Below, piece by piece: positions 53,055-61,545 of a stretch of DNA of 64,000 nucleotides; the first letter of the stretch is position 1; each line of letters begins with the position of its first letter. A program made the translations under genes and the position numbers. The notes beneath the pieces were generated by a model. It searched no databases. It was not told the origin of the DNA and saw nothing but the letters and a program-made list of their open reading frames with translations. Origin of the DNA: Streptococcus sanguinis (GTDB lineage Bacteria; Bacillota; Bacilli; Lactobacillales; Streptococcaceae); contig NZ_LR134002.1 in the NCBI RefSeq assembly GCF_900635155.1, forward strand, positions 2,046,001 through 2,110,000, read 5' to 3'.

Positions 53055-55295
53055 TTAAGCTTTACGGCGTTTTGCAAAAGCCAGTCCCAGCATAGAGAGC
53101 AATCCCAGACCTACAAGTGCTAGAGAAGATTCAGTAGAACCTGTTTTTGGAAGAGCTGCCGGAGCCTGATAGGTCTGAACTGGTTTCTTTCCCTTCTTCA
53201 CTCCCGTTGTAGTGACTTTCAGAACCTTTCGCTCATTCTTAGAAACGAGGTTAGTTGGGTCGTCTGTCTCAAGGGCTGCAAGAGCTGCTTTCAAAGCTTC
53301 AAGTTTGGCATTTTCAACTCTATATGTTTCTTCCTTACTTGCCAAGTTTGCTTTAGCATCATTGAGAGCCGCTTCTGCTTCCTTAAGAAGAGCAGGGGCA
53401 TTTTGCAAGCGAGAAACGTAGTCTTTAGCAGCTTGAACAGCGCGTTGAGCCTCTTCCAGAGCTGTAGCCGCAGCAGTTGCCTTTTCTTGAGCGGTCGCTG
53501 TAGCTGCTTTCAATTCGGCAAGTTTGGCATTAGCTTCCTCAGCTGTTTTTTGCGCAGTTGCTTGGGCTGCTTCTTTTTCTTTCAAGCTTGCTTGAGCTTT
53601 AGCTAAAACTGCAAGCTTAGCCTTGGTTTCTTCAGAAGCCGAATTCTTGCTATTTTCGAGTTCAGCTTGGTAAGTACGTTCCGCCTTGGCCAACTTGTCC
53701 TTAGCAGTTTTCACAACCTCACGCAGTAATGGGGCTGTCTCCTGCTTGTTCTGAGCATTTGTCAACGTACGTTGAGCAGCGTCCAACTTAGCTTGTGAAG
53801 CCGCCAAATCTTTACGAGCAGCGTCTGCCTCTTGATTATTGGCATTTGGATTGATCAAGGCTGGTGTTATTTTGGAAGGATCTTTAATATCACCGTCATT
53901 ATTTGGGAAAAGAAGGAAGTTAATTCGGTTAATAATGCCGTTGTTGCTAAAGTTAACAGCAACATATGCACCTTTCTTCTGATTATCAAGATGCCCCACT
54001 ACCTTTTGGGCATAGATAGTCCCTCTCTCCCTATACGCACTGCTATCTCCTAAATCAAACAGTTGGAATTTGATATCATCGTAAATTGCCTTTTTTAAAT
54101 AGTCAACAGAGACATTCTCTTGGCTAGCAAGAATAGGATAAGGGCCGAGTTCGTTAGTTCCTGATACTCTATGACCAAACTGATCCAGTCCAACTTTAGC
54201 AACCACACTTCTTGGAACATCTACTTGTGAAGTTATAGGTTCTTTTGATTGGTATTTATATTTTTGTTCACGGGCTGCTTGGCTTAGAGCTGCTGCATAG
54301 TCAATACTATTTTGTGTTAATGTTACTTGTGCTGTTCCTGCTTGCTTACGGATTTGATTAATCAAATCTTGTGCATAATAGTTCAATTCCATCAGAACAT
54401 CATTTGGAATAGCATTGATGTTAACTATTCGTTGCGCATCTTTTTGACTACCAATATAATTGTTGCTGGATTTTAGGGTAGCTGCTTCTTTAGCAAGTGT
54501 TTCTTGTGCCTCAGATGTCAATTTAGCTGTACCGTTGATATTGTTACTTTTAATTGCATTTATATAAGCTTGCGATAGGGTAAAAGTATTGTGAACCTGA
54601 TCTTGAGACGAAAGCTTCGCTTCTTTTTCTTTGATTTCTGCTTGAGCTGCTTTGATATCTGCCTGGGCTTGATCAATCACTGCTTGGCGTTTAGCATCTT
54701 CCGCTTCAGCTGTCTTCAATTGATCTTCGTAAGAAGCTAAGTTGTTTTTAGCCTTGTCAAGCTCAGCCTTTGCCTTCGTTACCTTTTCACTCACCAGTTT
54801 GCTGTCCACAGCTTTTTGGGCTGCATTCACAGCATCCTGAGCAGTTTGAGTCTCGGTTTGTGCCTTAGCTGCTTGAGCTTGAGCATCCTGAGCTACAGCT
54901 GCCTGTGTGTCTTCTGCTTTTTTAGCTGTATCAAGAGCTGCTTGGGCTTGCTTGGCTGCGTTTTCCGCTGGGGCAACTTTTTTCTCAGCTTCTGCCACAG
55001 CTGCCTGAGCCTCCGCAATTTTTTCTGCACTTGTATCAGCATTATCTTTCTTGGCTGTTTCAACCTTAGTCTCAGCAGTCGCAACCTGTTCTTTGGCTTG
55101 GTCAACAGCCGCTTTCGCTTGATTAACCTGCTCAGTTTGCTGTTTAAGAGCTTCTGGACTTGCAGATAGAGCCTTATCTTGGTTTGCAGGTGCATTTGCA
55201 TCCACTGGAGTTGTATCTGCAGCTACAGTGTGAGCAAATCCAGTACTAGCAAGAACTGCTGCACCTAAAATGACATGTTTTTGGATTTTTTTCAT
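53055..55295 (-). CDS. LPXTG coiled-coil surface protein with SEC10/PgrA-like CAP-type domain
   Basis: This is a 746-residue wall-anchored protein with a signal peptide at residues 1-26. A long alanine-rich coiled coil follows at about 40-235 (EQVNQAKAAVDQAKEQVATAETKVETAK). The globular domain at about 240-480 contains VLMELNYYAQDLINQIRKQAGTAQVTLTQNSIDYAAALSQAAREQ, resembling the CAP/SCP-like surface exclusion domain of SEC10/PgrA proteins. A second coiled coil runs at about 490-690, then LPKTG at 715-719, a hydrophobic stretch and RRKA. Exclusion or adhesion roles are known for relatives, but its role here is unknown. The first coiled coil is preceded by a 286-bp gap with no gene. Confidence 0.83.
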   Translation of the reverse strand: MKKIQKHVILGAAVLASTGFAHTVAADTTPVDANAPANQDKALSASPEALKQQTEQVNQAKAAVDQAKEQVATAETKVETAKKDNADTSAEKIAEAQAAVAEAEKKVAPAENAAKQAQAALDTAKKAEDTQAAVAQDAQAQAAKAQTETQTAQDAVNAAQKAVDSKLVSEKVTKAKAELDKAKNNLASYEDQLKTAEAEDAKRQAVIDQAQADIKAAQAEIKEKEAKLSSQDQVHNTFTLSQAYINAIKSNNINGTAKLTSEAQETLAKEAATLKSSNNYIGSQKDAQRIVNINAIPNDVLMELNYYAQDLINQIRKQAGTAQVTLTQNSIDYAAALSQAAREQKYKYQSKEPITSQVDVPRSVVAKVGLDQFGHRVSGTNELGPYPILASQENVSVDYLKKAIYDDIKFQLFDLGDSSAYRERGTIYAQKVVGHLDNQKKGAYVAVNFSNNGIINRINFLLFPNNDGDIKDPSKITPALINPNANNQEADAARKDLAASQAKLDAAQRTLTNAQNKQETAPLLREVVKTAKDKLAKAERTYQAELENSKNSASEETKAKLAVLAKAQASLKEKEAAQATAQKTAEEANAKLAELKAATATAQEKATAAATALEEAQRAVQAAKDYVSRLQNAPALLKEAEAALNDAKANLASKEETYRVENAKLEALKAALAALETDDPTNLVSKNERKVLKVTTTGVKKGKKPVQTYQAPAALPKTGSTESSLALVGLGLLSMLGLAFAKRRKA

Positions 55296-55525
55296 GCTTT
55301 TCCTCCTGATATGTTAATAGTATAATGAGAAAAGCTTTGTTTGTCAAACTATTTACATGTTTTTTTGAGAACATTTATCACAAATATGTCCAAAAATAGA
55401 ATCTCGTCTCAATCGCTTCCAAAAAACCTGTGTGTCTGGCCAGAATCATATAATGAATTTTACGCTTACTGACTTTGTCAATGATAAACTCTTGAACGAG
55501 TGCAAGTATACTAGTCATAGAATGC

Positions 55526-55558
55526 AGAAGACCGCCCGTCAAACAACGAGCGGTCTTC
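55526..55558. terminator. Hairpin after the C39 peptidase gene
   Basis: AGAAGACCGC-CGT and ACG-GCGGTCTTCT form a strong stem 16 bp beyond the stop; the T-tract is weak. Confidence 0.55.
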
Positions 55559-55573
55559 TTATTCACGAATTTC

Positions 55574-58456
55574 TTATCCTTTGATGGCAATAAAGGGTGA
55601 TCCTTCTGTATTATCCGTCGGATCTACACTCTTGACTCCAAAGAGATAGTCTACGGGGTACCAGCCATTATTAGCTGCATTATAAGGGTCACGGACATAG
55701 GTTTTTCCATTGTCATAGCCTTTAAGAACCAGCTCATGAGTGACTGGATAATGGGCAAAGATGCTAGTACCAACGGCACCTAGGACATGATGCCCCTGCG
55801 AAAGCACTTCTTTGACTGCAGAAGCTGTAAACAGGGTCTCAGTCGTCAAATCCCAGTGCTGGGCAGCTCGGACAATACCACGGCTGCTAGTACCAAATCC
55901 ATCTTTATTAAATTCATTAGTATGGTTATATAGATAATCCGCAACGGTTGTCGGAAGCACTTCTGTCCCAGTAATTCCAGAAATAACCATGGCTAGCGTT
56001 GTCGGCACGCATCCTGTCGCATCCATGCTGTAAGGACCATACTTCCTGCCACCCCAGCGACCATCGCGCTGGGAGTAGTACGGAGTATTGTAAACTGCTT
56101 TGGAGACCTGGGTCGTAGTAGCATCAACAGCGATGAGCTGACCATTGTCCTGCTTATAGTAAAGATGAATCTTGTACTCGCCGGTAGAAAGTTTATGGTC
56201 ACTAGCTCGGACTGTGATCTTATAGGTACCATTCGCCTGCTTTTGAGCTAAATACCACTTGACATCATCCTGATCCTTATCTGTGGACCAAGTTGGCAGA
56301 TAGACTGCTTGAATTCCGCCTGGATTGGAGATATTTGTCACAACTACATCAAAAGTTCCTGTTCGAGCATTATTGTTTTGGATATTGATTTTTCCAGTTG
56401 CACGGATGTTCTCAGGTGCTACAGAAATCATCAGCTTCTCGCCACCTGCACCTTGCATCTGGCCATCCTCGTTCAGATAGTAAAGATGAACCTTGTACTC
56501 ACCCACTGAAAACTTATGATCCTGAGCTCGGACATGTTTTTTATAGGTCCCATCGGCTCGTCTTTCAGCGGTGTACCACTGCACATCGTCTTGGTCATCC
56601 TTGCTGGACCAGGTTGGCAGGTAGACCGCCTTCAGACCATCTGGGGCAACGATATCTGACACAACAATATCAAATTCACCTGTCTGTGGATTGTTGTTCT
56701 GAATGGTGATCTTGCCCTGTGGCTGGGCGCGAGTAACTACCGTCTTAGCTGAACCCGCTCCCTGCAGCTGGCCTGCATCATTCACAAAATAGAGGTGGAC
56801 ATTGTACTCGCCCAGAGAGTTCTTGTGGTTGCGGTAGCTGACATGTTTGAAATAGGTCCCATCGGCGCGTCTTTCGGCCGTGTACCACTGCACATCATCT
56901 TGGTCATTGGCAGCTGACCAAGTCGGTAGATAAACGGACTTCAGACCATCCGGTGCGACAATATCAGAAACGACAATATCAAATTCACCTGTCTGTGGAT
57001 TATTGTTCTGAATGGTGATTTTACCCTGTGGCTGGGCGCGAGTAACCACCGTCTTAGCTGAGCCTGCACCCTGCAATTGACCGGCTTCATTCACAAAATA
57101 GAGGTGAACATTATACTCGCCCAAGGAGTTCTTATGGTTGCGGTAGCTGACATGTTTAAAATAGGTCCCATCAGCTCGTCTTTCAGCGGTGTACCACTGC
57201 ACATCGTCTTGGTCGTTAGCGGTGGACCAGGTTGGAAGACTAACAGACTTCAGACCATCTGGGGCAACAATGTCCGACACGACAATATCAAATTCACCTG
57301 TCTGCGGGTTGTTATTCTGAATGGTGATCTTGCCCTGAGGCTGCGCGCGGTTAACTACCGTCTTAGCCGAACCTGCACCCTGCAGCTGGCCTGCATCATT
57401 CACGAAATAGAGATGAACATTATACTCGCCCAGAGAGTTCTTGTGGTTGCGGTAGCTGACGTGTTTGAAATAGGTTCCATCAGCGCGCCTTTCGGCTGTG
57501 TACCACTGCACGTCGTCTTGGTCATTAGCAGCTGACCAAGTCGGTAGATAAACAGACTTCAGACCATCTGGGGCAACAACGTCTGACACGACAATATCAA
57601 ATTCACCTGTCTGTGGATTGTTATTCTGAATGGTAATCTTACCCTGTGGCTGGGCGCGAGTAACCATTGTCTTAGCCGAACCTGCCCCCTGCAGCTGGCC
57701 TGCATCATTTACAAAATAGAGGTGAACATTATACTCGCCCAAGGAGTTCTTATGATTGCGGTAGCTGACATGCTTAAAATAGGTCCCATCGGCACGCTTT
57801 TCAGCGGTATACCACTGCACGTCGTCTTGGTCGTTAACAGCTGACCAAGTCGGTAGATAAACAGACTTCAGTCCATCCGGTGCGACAATATCAGACACGA
57901 CTATATCAAATTCACCTGTCTGTGGATTGTTATTCTGAATGGTAATCTTGCCTTGAGGCTTTTTGACTTCTGCTGCCGCCAAGGGGCGCTCTGTATCAGA
58001 AGCTGGTTGTGCTAGCTGATTAGAAGCATCATTTTTTTCTGAGTTCTCAACCACAGCAGGTTGATTTTCTGTCGAAGCTACAGTATCACTTTTCGGCCGA
58101 GCATTTTCTACAGGATCAGAAGAAGTAGACTGAGCACTGGTATCGGAAGACGCAGGTACCTGACTAGCGTCAGGACTAACAGCCTCCGGTGCTGGTGCAG
58201 CCTTATCCATGCTTGACAGACTGGTTTCTGTGACAGTCGGAGTTGCAGCTGTGCTAGCTTGGTTCTCCACAGCCTGGCTGACAGCGACACTGTCAGCTGT
58301 CTGACTAGGTGTCAGCTGTTCTGCCTGCACTGCTCCACTTCCAAGAAAGGCCAGACCAGTCGCAATCGCTACTGAGACTGCTCCCAGACTGCATTTGCGA
58401 ATGCCAAAACGAGTAAACTTCTCTGCTAGAGACGCCATCATTCGTCTTCTTTTCAT
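55574..58456 (-). CDS. Secreted C39-family cysteine peptidase with six GBS-Bsp-like repeats
   Basis: This protein of about 960 residues has an N-terminal YSIRK-like signal (KFTRFGIRKCSLGAVSVAIATGLAFLG, cleaved after AVQA) and a Ser/Thr/Ala-rich linker. Five near-identical 103-residue GBS-Bsp-like repeats follow (GKITIQNNNPQTGEFDIVV to GQLQGAGSAK), then a sixth diverged repeat. The C-terminal papain-fold Peptidase_C39_2 domain has YSQRDGRWGGRKYGPYSMDATGCVPTTLAM (catalytic Cys) and YPVTHELVLKGYD (His). There is no LPXTG, so it is secreted or held by its repeats. The ATG at 58456 follows AAAAGGAG. Repeat-mediated binding of the cell surface with a peptidase head is the likely design. Confidence 0.88.
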   Translation of the reverse strand: MKRRRMMASLAEKFTRFGIRKCSLGAVSVAIATGLAFLGSGAVQAEQLTPSQTADSVAVSQAVENQASTAATPTVTETSLSSMDKAAPAPEAVSPDASQVPASSDTSAQSTSSDPVENARPKSDTVASTENQPAVVENSEKNDASNQLAQPASDTERPLAAAEVKKPQGKITIQNNNPQTGEFDIVVSDIVAPDGLKSVYLPTWSAVNDQDDVQWYTAEKRADGTYFKHVSYRNHKNSLGEYNVHLYFVNDAGQLQGAGSAKTMVTRAQPQGKITIQNNNPQTGEFDIVVSDVVAPDGLKSVYLPTWSAANDQDDVQWYTAERRADGTYFKHVSYRNHKNSLGEYNVHLYFVNDAGQLQGAGSAKTVVNRAQPQGKITIQNNNPQTGEFDIVVSDIVAPDGLKSVSLPTWSTANDQDDVQWYTAERRADGTYFKHVSYRNHKNSLGEYNVHLYFVNEAGQLQGAGSAKTVVTRAQPQGKITIQNNNPQTGEFDIVVSDIVAPDGLKSVYLPTWSAANDQDDVQWYTAERRADGTYFKHVSYRNHKNSLGEYNVHLYFVNDAGQLQGAGSAKTVVTRAQPQGKITIQNNNPQTGEFDIVVSDIVAPDGLKAVYLPTWSSKDDQDDVQWYTAERRADGTYKKHVRAQDHKFSVGEYKVHLYYLNEDGQMQGAGGEKLMISVAPENIRATGKINIQNNNARTGTFDVVVTNISNPGGIQAVYLPTWSTDKDQDDVKWYLAQKQANGTYKITVRASDHKLSTGEYKIHLYYKQDNGQLIAVDATTTQVSKAVYNTPYYSQRDGRWGGRKYGPYSMDATGCVPTTLAMVISGITGTEVLPTTVADYLYNHTNEFNKDGFGTSSRGIVRAAQHWDLTTETLFTASAVKEVLSQGHHVLGAVGTSIFAHYPVTHELVLKGYDNGKTYVRDPYNAANNGWYPVDYLFGVKSVDPTDNTEGSPFIAIKG
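56416..57960 (-). repeat. Five tandem 309-bp coding repeats
   Basis: The marker GAATGGTRAT recurs at 56701, 57010, 57319, 57628 and 57937, exactly 309 bp apart, so each unit is 103 codons. The four units at higher coordinates differ by only scattered bases; the fifth, at the low-coordinate end, is more diverged. Confidence 0.92.
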
Positions 58457-58538
58457 AATAGGATTCTCCTTTTGCAAAAAGTAAAAATCAGGCCAGATTT
58501 TACAAACCAGCTAAAGAATTTTTACTTTTTTATTTTTT

Positions 58539-58552
58539 AAATCGTACGATTT
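58539..58552. promoter_or_regulatory. Operator-like palindrome 1 of the C39 gene promoter
   Basis: AAATCGTACGATTT, a perfect 14-bp palindrome, lies just downstream of the -10 box on the minus strand. Confidence 0.55.
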
Positions 58553-58553
58553 G

Positions 58554-58582
58554 ATTATATAATAATCGTAAAACGATTACAA
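58554..58582 (-). promoter_or_regulatory. Promoter of the C39 peptidase gene
   Basis: On the minus strand TTGTAA (58582-58577), 17-bp spacer, TATAAT (58559-58554). Confidence 0.65.
58563..58579. promoter_or_regulatory. Operator-like dyad 2 of the C39 gene promoter
   Basis: TAATCG-TAAAA-CGATTA lies within the promoter spacer and shares the AATCGTA core with palindrome 1. Confidence 0.55.
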
Positions 58583-58644
58583 GTAAATCAAGAAAATCCA
58601 AAGGCCAATGAAGGGCTTCTACACTGTATTCTTGCAGCGATTTT

Positions 58645-58653
58645 TGTTATACT
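58645..58653 (+). promoter_or_regulatory. Extended -10 promoter element of scaR
   Basis: TGTTATACT (TG-N-TATACT) lies 30 bp upstream of the scaR ATG; no good -35 hexamer is seen, as is common for extended -10 promoters. Confidence 0.5.
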
Positions 58654-58682
58654 AATGATAGAAAGTTCAGCGAGGATGCAAG

Positions 58683-59330
58683 ATGACCCCAAATAAAGAA
58701 GACTATCTCAAGTGTATCTATGAGATTGGCAGCCGCCACAAAAAAATCACCAATAAAGAAATCGCCCAGCTCATGCAGGTTTCACCTCCGGCTGTGACGG
58801 AAATGATGAAAAAAATGCTGGCGGAAGAACTTCTGGTCAAGGATAAAAAAGCCGGCTACCTGCTGACTGATTTGGGGCTAAGGCTAGTTTCTGACCTCTA
58901 CCGTAAGCACCGACTGATCGAGGTCTTTCTGGTCAACCATCTCGGCTACTCGACTGATGAAATCCATGAGGAAGCCGAAGTCCTAGAGCATACTGTTTCT
59001 GAGCGCTTCGTTGAGCGTCTGGATGCCATGCTCCAGTACCCCAAGATCTGTCCTCACGGAGGCACCATCCCAGCCAAGGGAGAGCTTCTGGACGAAGAAA
59101 ACCAACTGACTCTGGAAGAGGCTTCTGCCCCTGGCGACTATATCATCAAACGCGTACACGACGACTTTGACTTGCTCAAATACTTGGAAAAATATAACCT
59201 GCAAATCGGCCAAACCATCACCTTCATCCAATACGATTCTTTCGCTCAGGCTTATCTTCTCAAGACAGAAACCCAAGAAATCCAAATCAATCCTATGATT
59301 GCCCAGCAGATTTATGTGGAAAAACTATAA
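58683..59330 (+). CDS. scaR: DtxR-family manganese-dependent repressor (ScaR/SloR/SsaR type)
   Basis: This 215-residue metalloregulator has an N-terminal wHTH (ITNKEIAQLMQVSPPAVTEMMKKMLAEELLVKDKKAGYLLTDLG). The metal-binding and dimerisation domain follows (HRLIEVFLVNHLGYSTDEIHEEAEVLEHTVSERFVERLDAML, CPHGGTIP). A C-terminal SH3/FeoA-like domain is at about 145-215. It represses the manganese uptake operon when Mn2+ is plentiful. Its presumed targets are the stacked dyads at 48429-48472, 10 kb away in this window. GAGGATGC precedes the ATG. Confidence 0.93.
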   Translation: MTPNKEDYLKCIYEIGSRHKKITNKEIAQLMQVSPPAVTEMMKKMLAEELLVKDKKAGYLLTDLGLRLVSDLYRKHRLIEVFLVNHLGYSTDEIHEEAEVLEHTVSERFVERLDAMLQYPKICPHGGTIPAKGELLDEENQLTLEEASAPGDYIIKRVHDDFDLLKYLEKYNLQIGQTITFIQYDSFAQAYLLKTETQEIQINPMIAQQIYVEKL

Positions 59331-59372
59331 ACAGAACCCAGTTCGGACTTTTTAGTCTAAACTGGGTTTTTA

Positions 59373-59401
59373 TTGACAAAAATAAGATTTCGAATTATAA
59401 T
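59373..59401 (+). promoter_or_regulatory. Consensus promoter of the marR-EVE pair
   Basis: TTGACA (59373-59378), 17-bp spacer, TATAAT (59396-59401). Confidence 0.8.
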
Positions 59402-59412
59402 AAGTATACTTA
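59401..59412. promoter_or_regulatory. Operator-like palindrome at the marR start site
   Basis: TAAGTATACTTA, a perfect 12-bp palindrome, directly abuts the -10 box, as expected for MarR autorepression. Confidence 0.55.
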
Positions 59413-59435
59413 CAAAATATCTAGAGGGAAAGCTA

Positions 59436-59897
59436 ATGGAAAAATCGCAGTTTAACTCCATCTACAAGGATGAATACCGAGAGTCAACCGGTCTGCTCTT
59501 TATCCGTGCCTACCACAAGTGGCATGGGCTGATAAAAAACAAACTGAGAACGATTGATTTGACCCATCCCCAGTTTGTCGTTCTGACCACTCTTGCTGCA
59601 CTCCTGCGTCAGCAAGAATGGGTTAGTCAGACCGATATTGCCCGATTTTCTGACATGGATGTTATGACCGTATCCCAAATCATCCGCCTCTTGGTCAAGA
59701 AAGGTTTGATAATGCGGGAAGTCCATCCCAAGGACAGCCGCGCCAATATCATACTTCTAACGGATACGGGGCTGCAAAAGGTCAACCAAGCCCTTCCTCT
59801 GGTAGAAGGTATTGATCAGGCGTTCTTTGGAAAATTAGGAAATAAAACAGAAATATTAAACCAACTCTTAATCAAACTGGAGGCAGAAAATGACTAG
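59436..59897 (+). CDS. MarR-family transcriptional regulator
   Basis: This 153-residue winged-helix regulator has its HTH over about residues 35-110 (LTHPQFVVLTTLAALLRQQEWVSQTDIARFSDMDVMTVSQIIRLLVKKGLIMREVHPKDSRANIILLTDTG). The ATG at 59436 (MEKSQFNSIYKDEYREST) follows GAGGG; the upstream frame to 59373 spans the promoter. It overlaps the EVE gene by 8 bp, implying translational coupling. A 12-bp palindrome adjoins its -10 box, so autoregulation is likely. Confidence 0.87.
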   Translation: MEKSQFNSIYKDEYRESTGLLFIRAYHKWHGLIKNKLRTIDLTHPQFVVLTTLAALLRQQEWVSQTDIARFSDMDVMTVSQIIRLLVKKGLIMREVHPKDSRANIILLTDTGLQKVNQALPLVEGIDQAFFGKLGNKTEILNQLLIKLEAEND

Positions 59898-60315
59898 ATT
59901 TTGGATTGGTGTCGTATCAAAAGAACACGTCCTAAGAGGTGTAGAAGGTGGATTTTGCCAAGTCTGCCATGGAAAGAAAGCACCATTGAACCGAATGAAA
60001 AAGGGGGACTATCTTCTGTACTACAGCCCCAAGTATCAACTGAATGGTCAGGAAAAGCTGCAGGCCTTTACAGCAGTTGGCAAGATTCTAGATGACACTG
60101 CCTACCAAGTAGAGATGTTCGAAGGCTTTGTCCCATTTCGGCGAGATGTCAGCTACTACCAACCTGTCAAAGACTGCCCCATTGACCAAGTCCGACAACA
60201 TCCTCAGTGGCGCCAATATGCTTCTCAGATAAGATACGGACATTTCGAAGTTTCGAAAGACTTCTTCCTTTATGTTTTTGAGCAAATGAAACTGTACAGC
60301 CCTGCAAATCAGTAG
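59890..60315 (+). CDS. EVE-domain protein (UPF0310 type)
   Basis: This 141-residue PUA-like EVE-domain protein starts MTRFWIGVVSKEHVLRGVEGGFCQVCHGKKAPLNRMKKGDYLLYYSPK, the typical EVE layout, and continues FTAVGKILDDTAYQVEMFEGFVPFRRDVSYY. EVE domains elsewhere recognise modified cytosines or adenines in DNA or RNA, often in defence or RNA contexts. Here it is a stand-alone domain coupled to a MarR gene, so the ligand may be a small molecule or a modified base; this is unresolved. Confidence 0.85.
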   Translation: MTRFWIGVVSKEHVLRGVEGGFCQVCHGKKAPLNRMKKGDYLLYYSPKYQLNGQEKLQAFTAVGKILDDTAYQVEMFEGFVPFRRDVSYYQPVKDCPIDQVRQHPQWRQYASQIRYGHFEVSKDFFLYVFEQMKLYSPANQ

Positions 60316-60428
60316 AAACGGCTTTATTTGACTTACACCGAACTCTTTGCCCACCTGTCATCAAATCTAAAGTTCCGATTTTCAAGGGAAATCGGAACTT
60401 TTTGATTTGAAGTGAAATTATCGATTTA

Positions 60429-61043
60429 TCAAATCAGCATAAATGCCGATAAACTACCCACAACTACATTTGCTAGGGCATGCATGATCCAGCTGGCTAA
60501 AATGGAGCCATCAGATTTCTTTTCATTGACAAAGCCCAGATAAGCCGCGATGCCACCCGTACACAAAATGATGAGCAGGGTTTGATGCCAAGAGAGTATT
60601 GTTATAAACATCAGGCCATGGATCAGACCAAAAAGAGCAGCTTGTATGCTATTGGCCACTACAAAGGGTAAGCGGCTAGCTAATCTCTTTAAAAGAAAAC
60701 CTCTGAATAGCAGTTCTTCTGGCAGAGCAGTTTGAAACAGACCATAAATCAGAATAGCTGGCAAGGCTTGAAAGCCGAGGCCTGAAAAGTTTGAAGTCGC
60801 TGTCTTAAGACCTTTTACAGTAGTATATAGTAGCAAAAACGAAAGAAGCAAGAAAAATAGCGAACCCAACAAAATCCACAGCCAGATCTTCCGGCTGCCA
60901 GTATTTTTTAGCGGTTTTAAGCCAAGCCATTCTAAAAATGGACTTTTTCTTCTGGCTGCTATCAACCACCAAACAAAAGGAAGAAACGCAAACAAAGCAA
61001 TTTGAATCAGAGCATTCAGCATCTGTTGAACTAGATTTCCCAT
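60429..61043 (-). CDS. CPBP-family intramembrane metalloprotease
   Basis: This 204-residue membrane protein of the CAAX/Abi (CPBP) family has about six helices. The motifs are EELLFRGFLLKRL (EExxxR) near residue 120 and AALFGLIHGLMF (FxxxH) near residue 155. Relatives act in bacteriocin self-immunity or peptide processing. No bacteriocin gene is visible next to it. The ATG at 61043 (MGNLVQQML) follows AAAGGAG; the upstream frame to 61088 is not used. Confidence 0.83.
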   Translation of the reverse strand: MGNLVQQMLNALIQIALFAFLPFVWWLIAARRKSPFLEWLGLKPLKNTGSRKIWLWILLGSLFFLLLSFLLLYTTVKGLKTATSNFSGLGFQALPAILIYGLFQTALPEELLFRGFLLKRLASRLPFVVANSIQAALFGLIHGLMFITILSWHQTLLIILCTGGIAAYLGFVNEKKSDGSILASWIMHALANVVVGSLSAFMLI

Positions 61044-61545
61044 GGTAAGAAACTCCTTTCTTTTCTTTAATATGATTATACAAGACAAACTTCAAGAATT
61101 TATAAAGTAATTCTAAAATATTTCTAAAGAATGAAAGAAATCATAAACACAAACAAATCAAGGATTATCGCCACTTCTGCTTGCCTACTATGCTTATCAT
61201 TTTTGGACTAAATAATATCAAAAAAATCTTTAAAAACTTATCTCAAAAATCCAAGAAAAGTTGCAGATAAAAATAAGGCGTTGAGTTTAAAAAAATAGAA
61301 AACTGACAATGATTTTAAAGAAAGAAAAAAGTCCTAAAATTTTATCACACAAAGTCAAATATTCAGCCTATCTATCCCAGATAATTTTCTTTTTAGTCAA
61401 ATACTTCCAGTTCCTGCTCATCCACTTCCTACTCCTCAGGGTTTCAATTTTACAGGCTTGCTACCATGCCAAAAGCTGTTTTTTTCTTCTTGCCAACCCG
61501 CTTACATTTTGCTACAATGATGTCAAAAATCAGCGAGGAAAAATT
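61044..61545. other. Intergenic region with no gene seen
   Basis: This 502-bp stretch is AT-rich. Apart from the ribosome binding site of the CPBP gene at one end and the nucleotidyltransferase promoter at the other, no convincing ORF, hairpin or repeat was seen. A long open frame upstream of 61546 looks random. Confidence 0.6.
61490..61518 (+). promoter_or_regulatory. Promoter of the nucleotidyltransferase gene
   Basis: TTGCCA (61490-61495), 17-bp spacer, TACAAT (61513-61518), 27 bp before the ATG. Confidence 0.6.

Noticed and set aside
55378..55590. 70-codon minus-strand ORF downstream of the C39 peptidase
   Set aside because: It overlaps the end of the peptidase gene and runs through the post-gene hairpin, and has no ribosome binding site.
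57077..57535. 152-codon plus-strand ORF inside the peptidase repeats
   Set aside because: It is an antisense frame kept open by the repeated coding sequence; its own product repeats with the same period.
56416..57960. CRISPR-like array
   Set aside because: The units are 309 bp, coding and contiguous, with no short repeat/unique spacer pattern and no cas genes.
61309..61545. 79-codon N-terminal extension of the nucleotidyltransferase
   Set aside because: It is low-complexity and hydrophobic, spans the promoter, and the ATG at 61546 has a good ribosome binding site just before the conserved fold.
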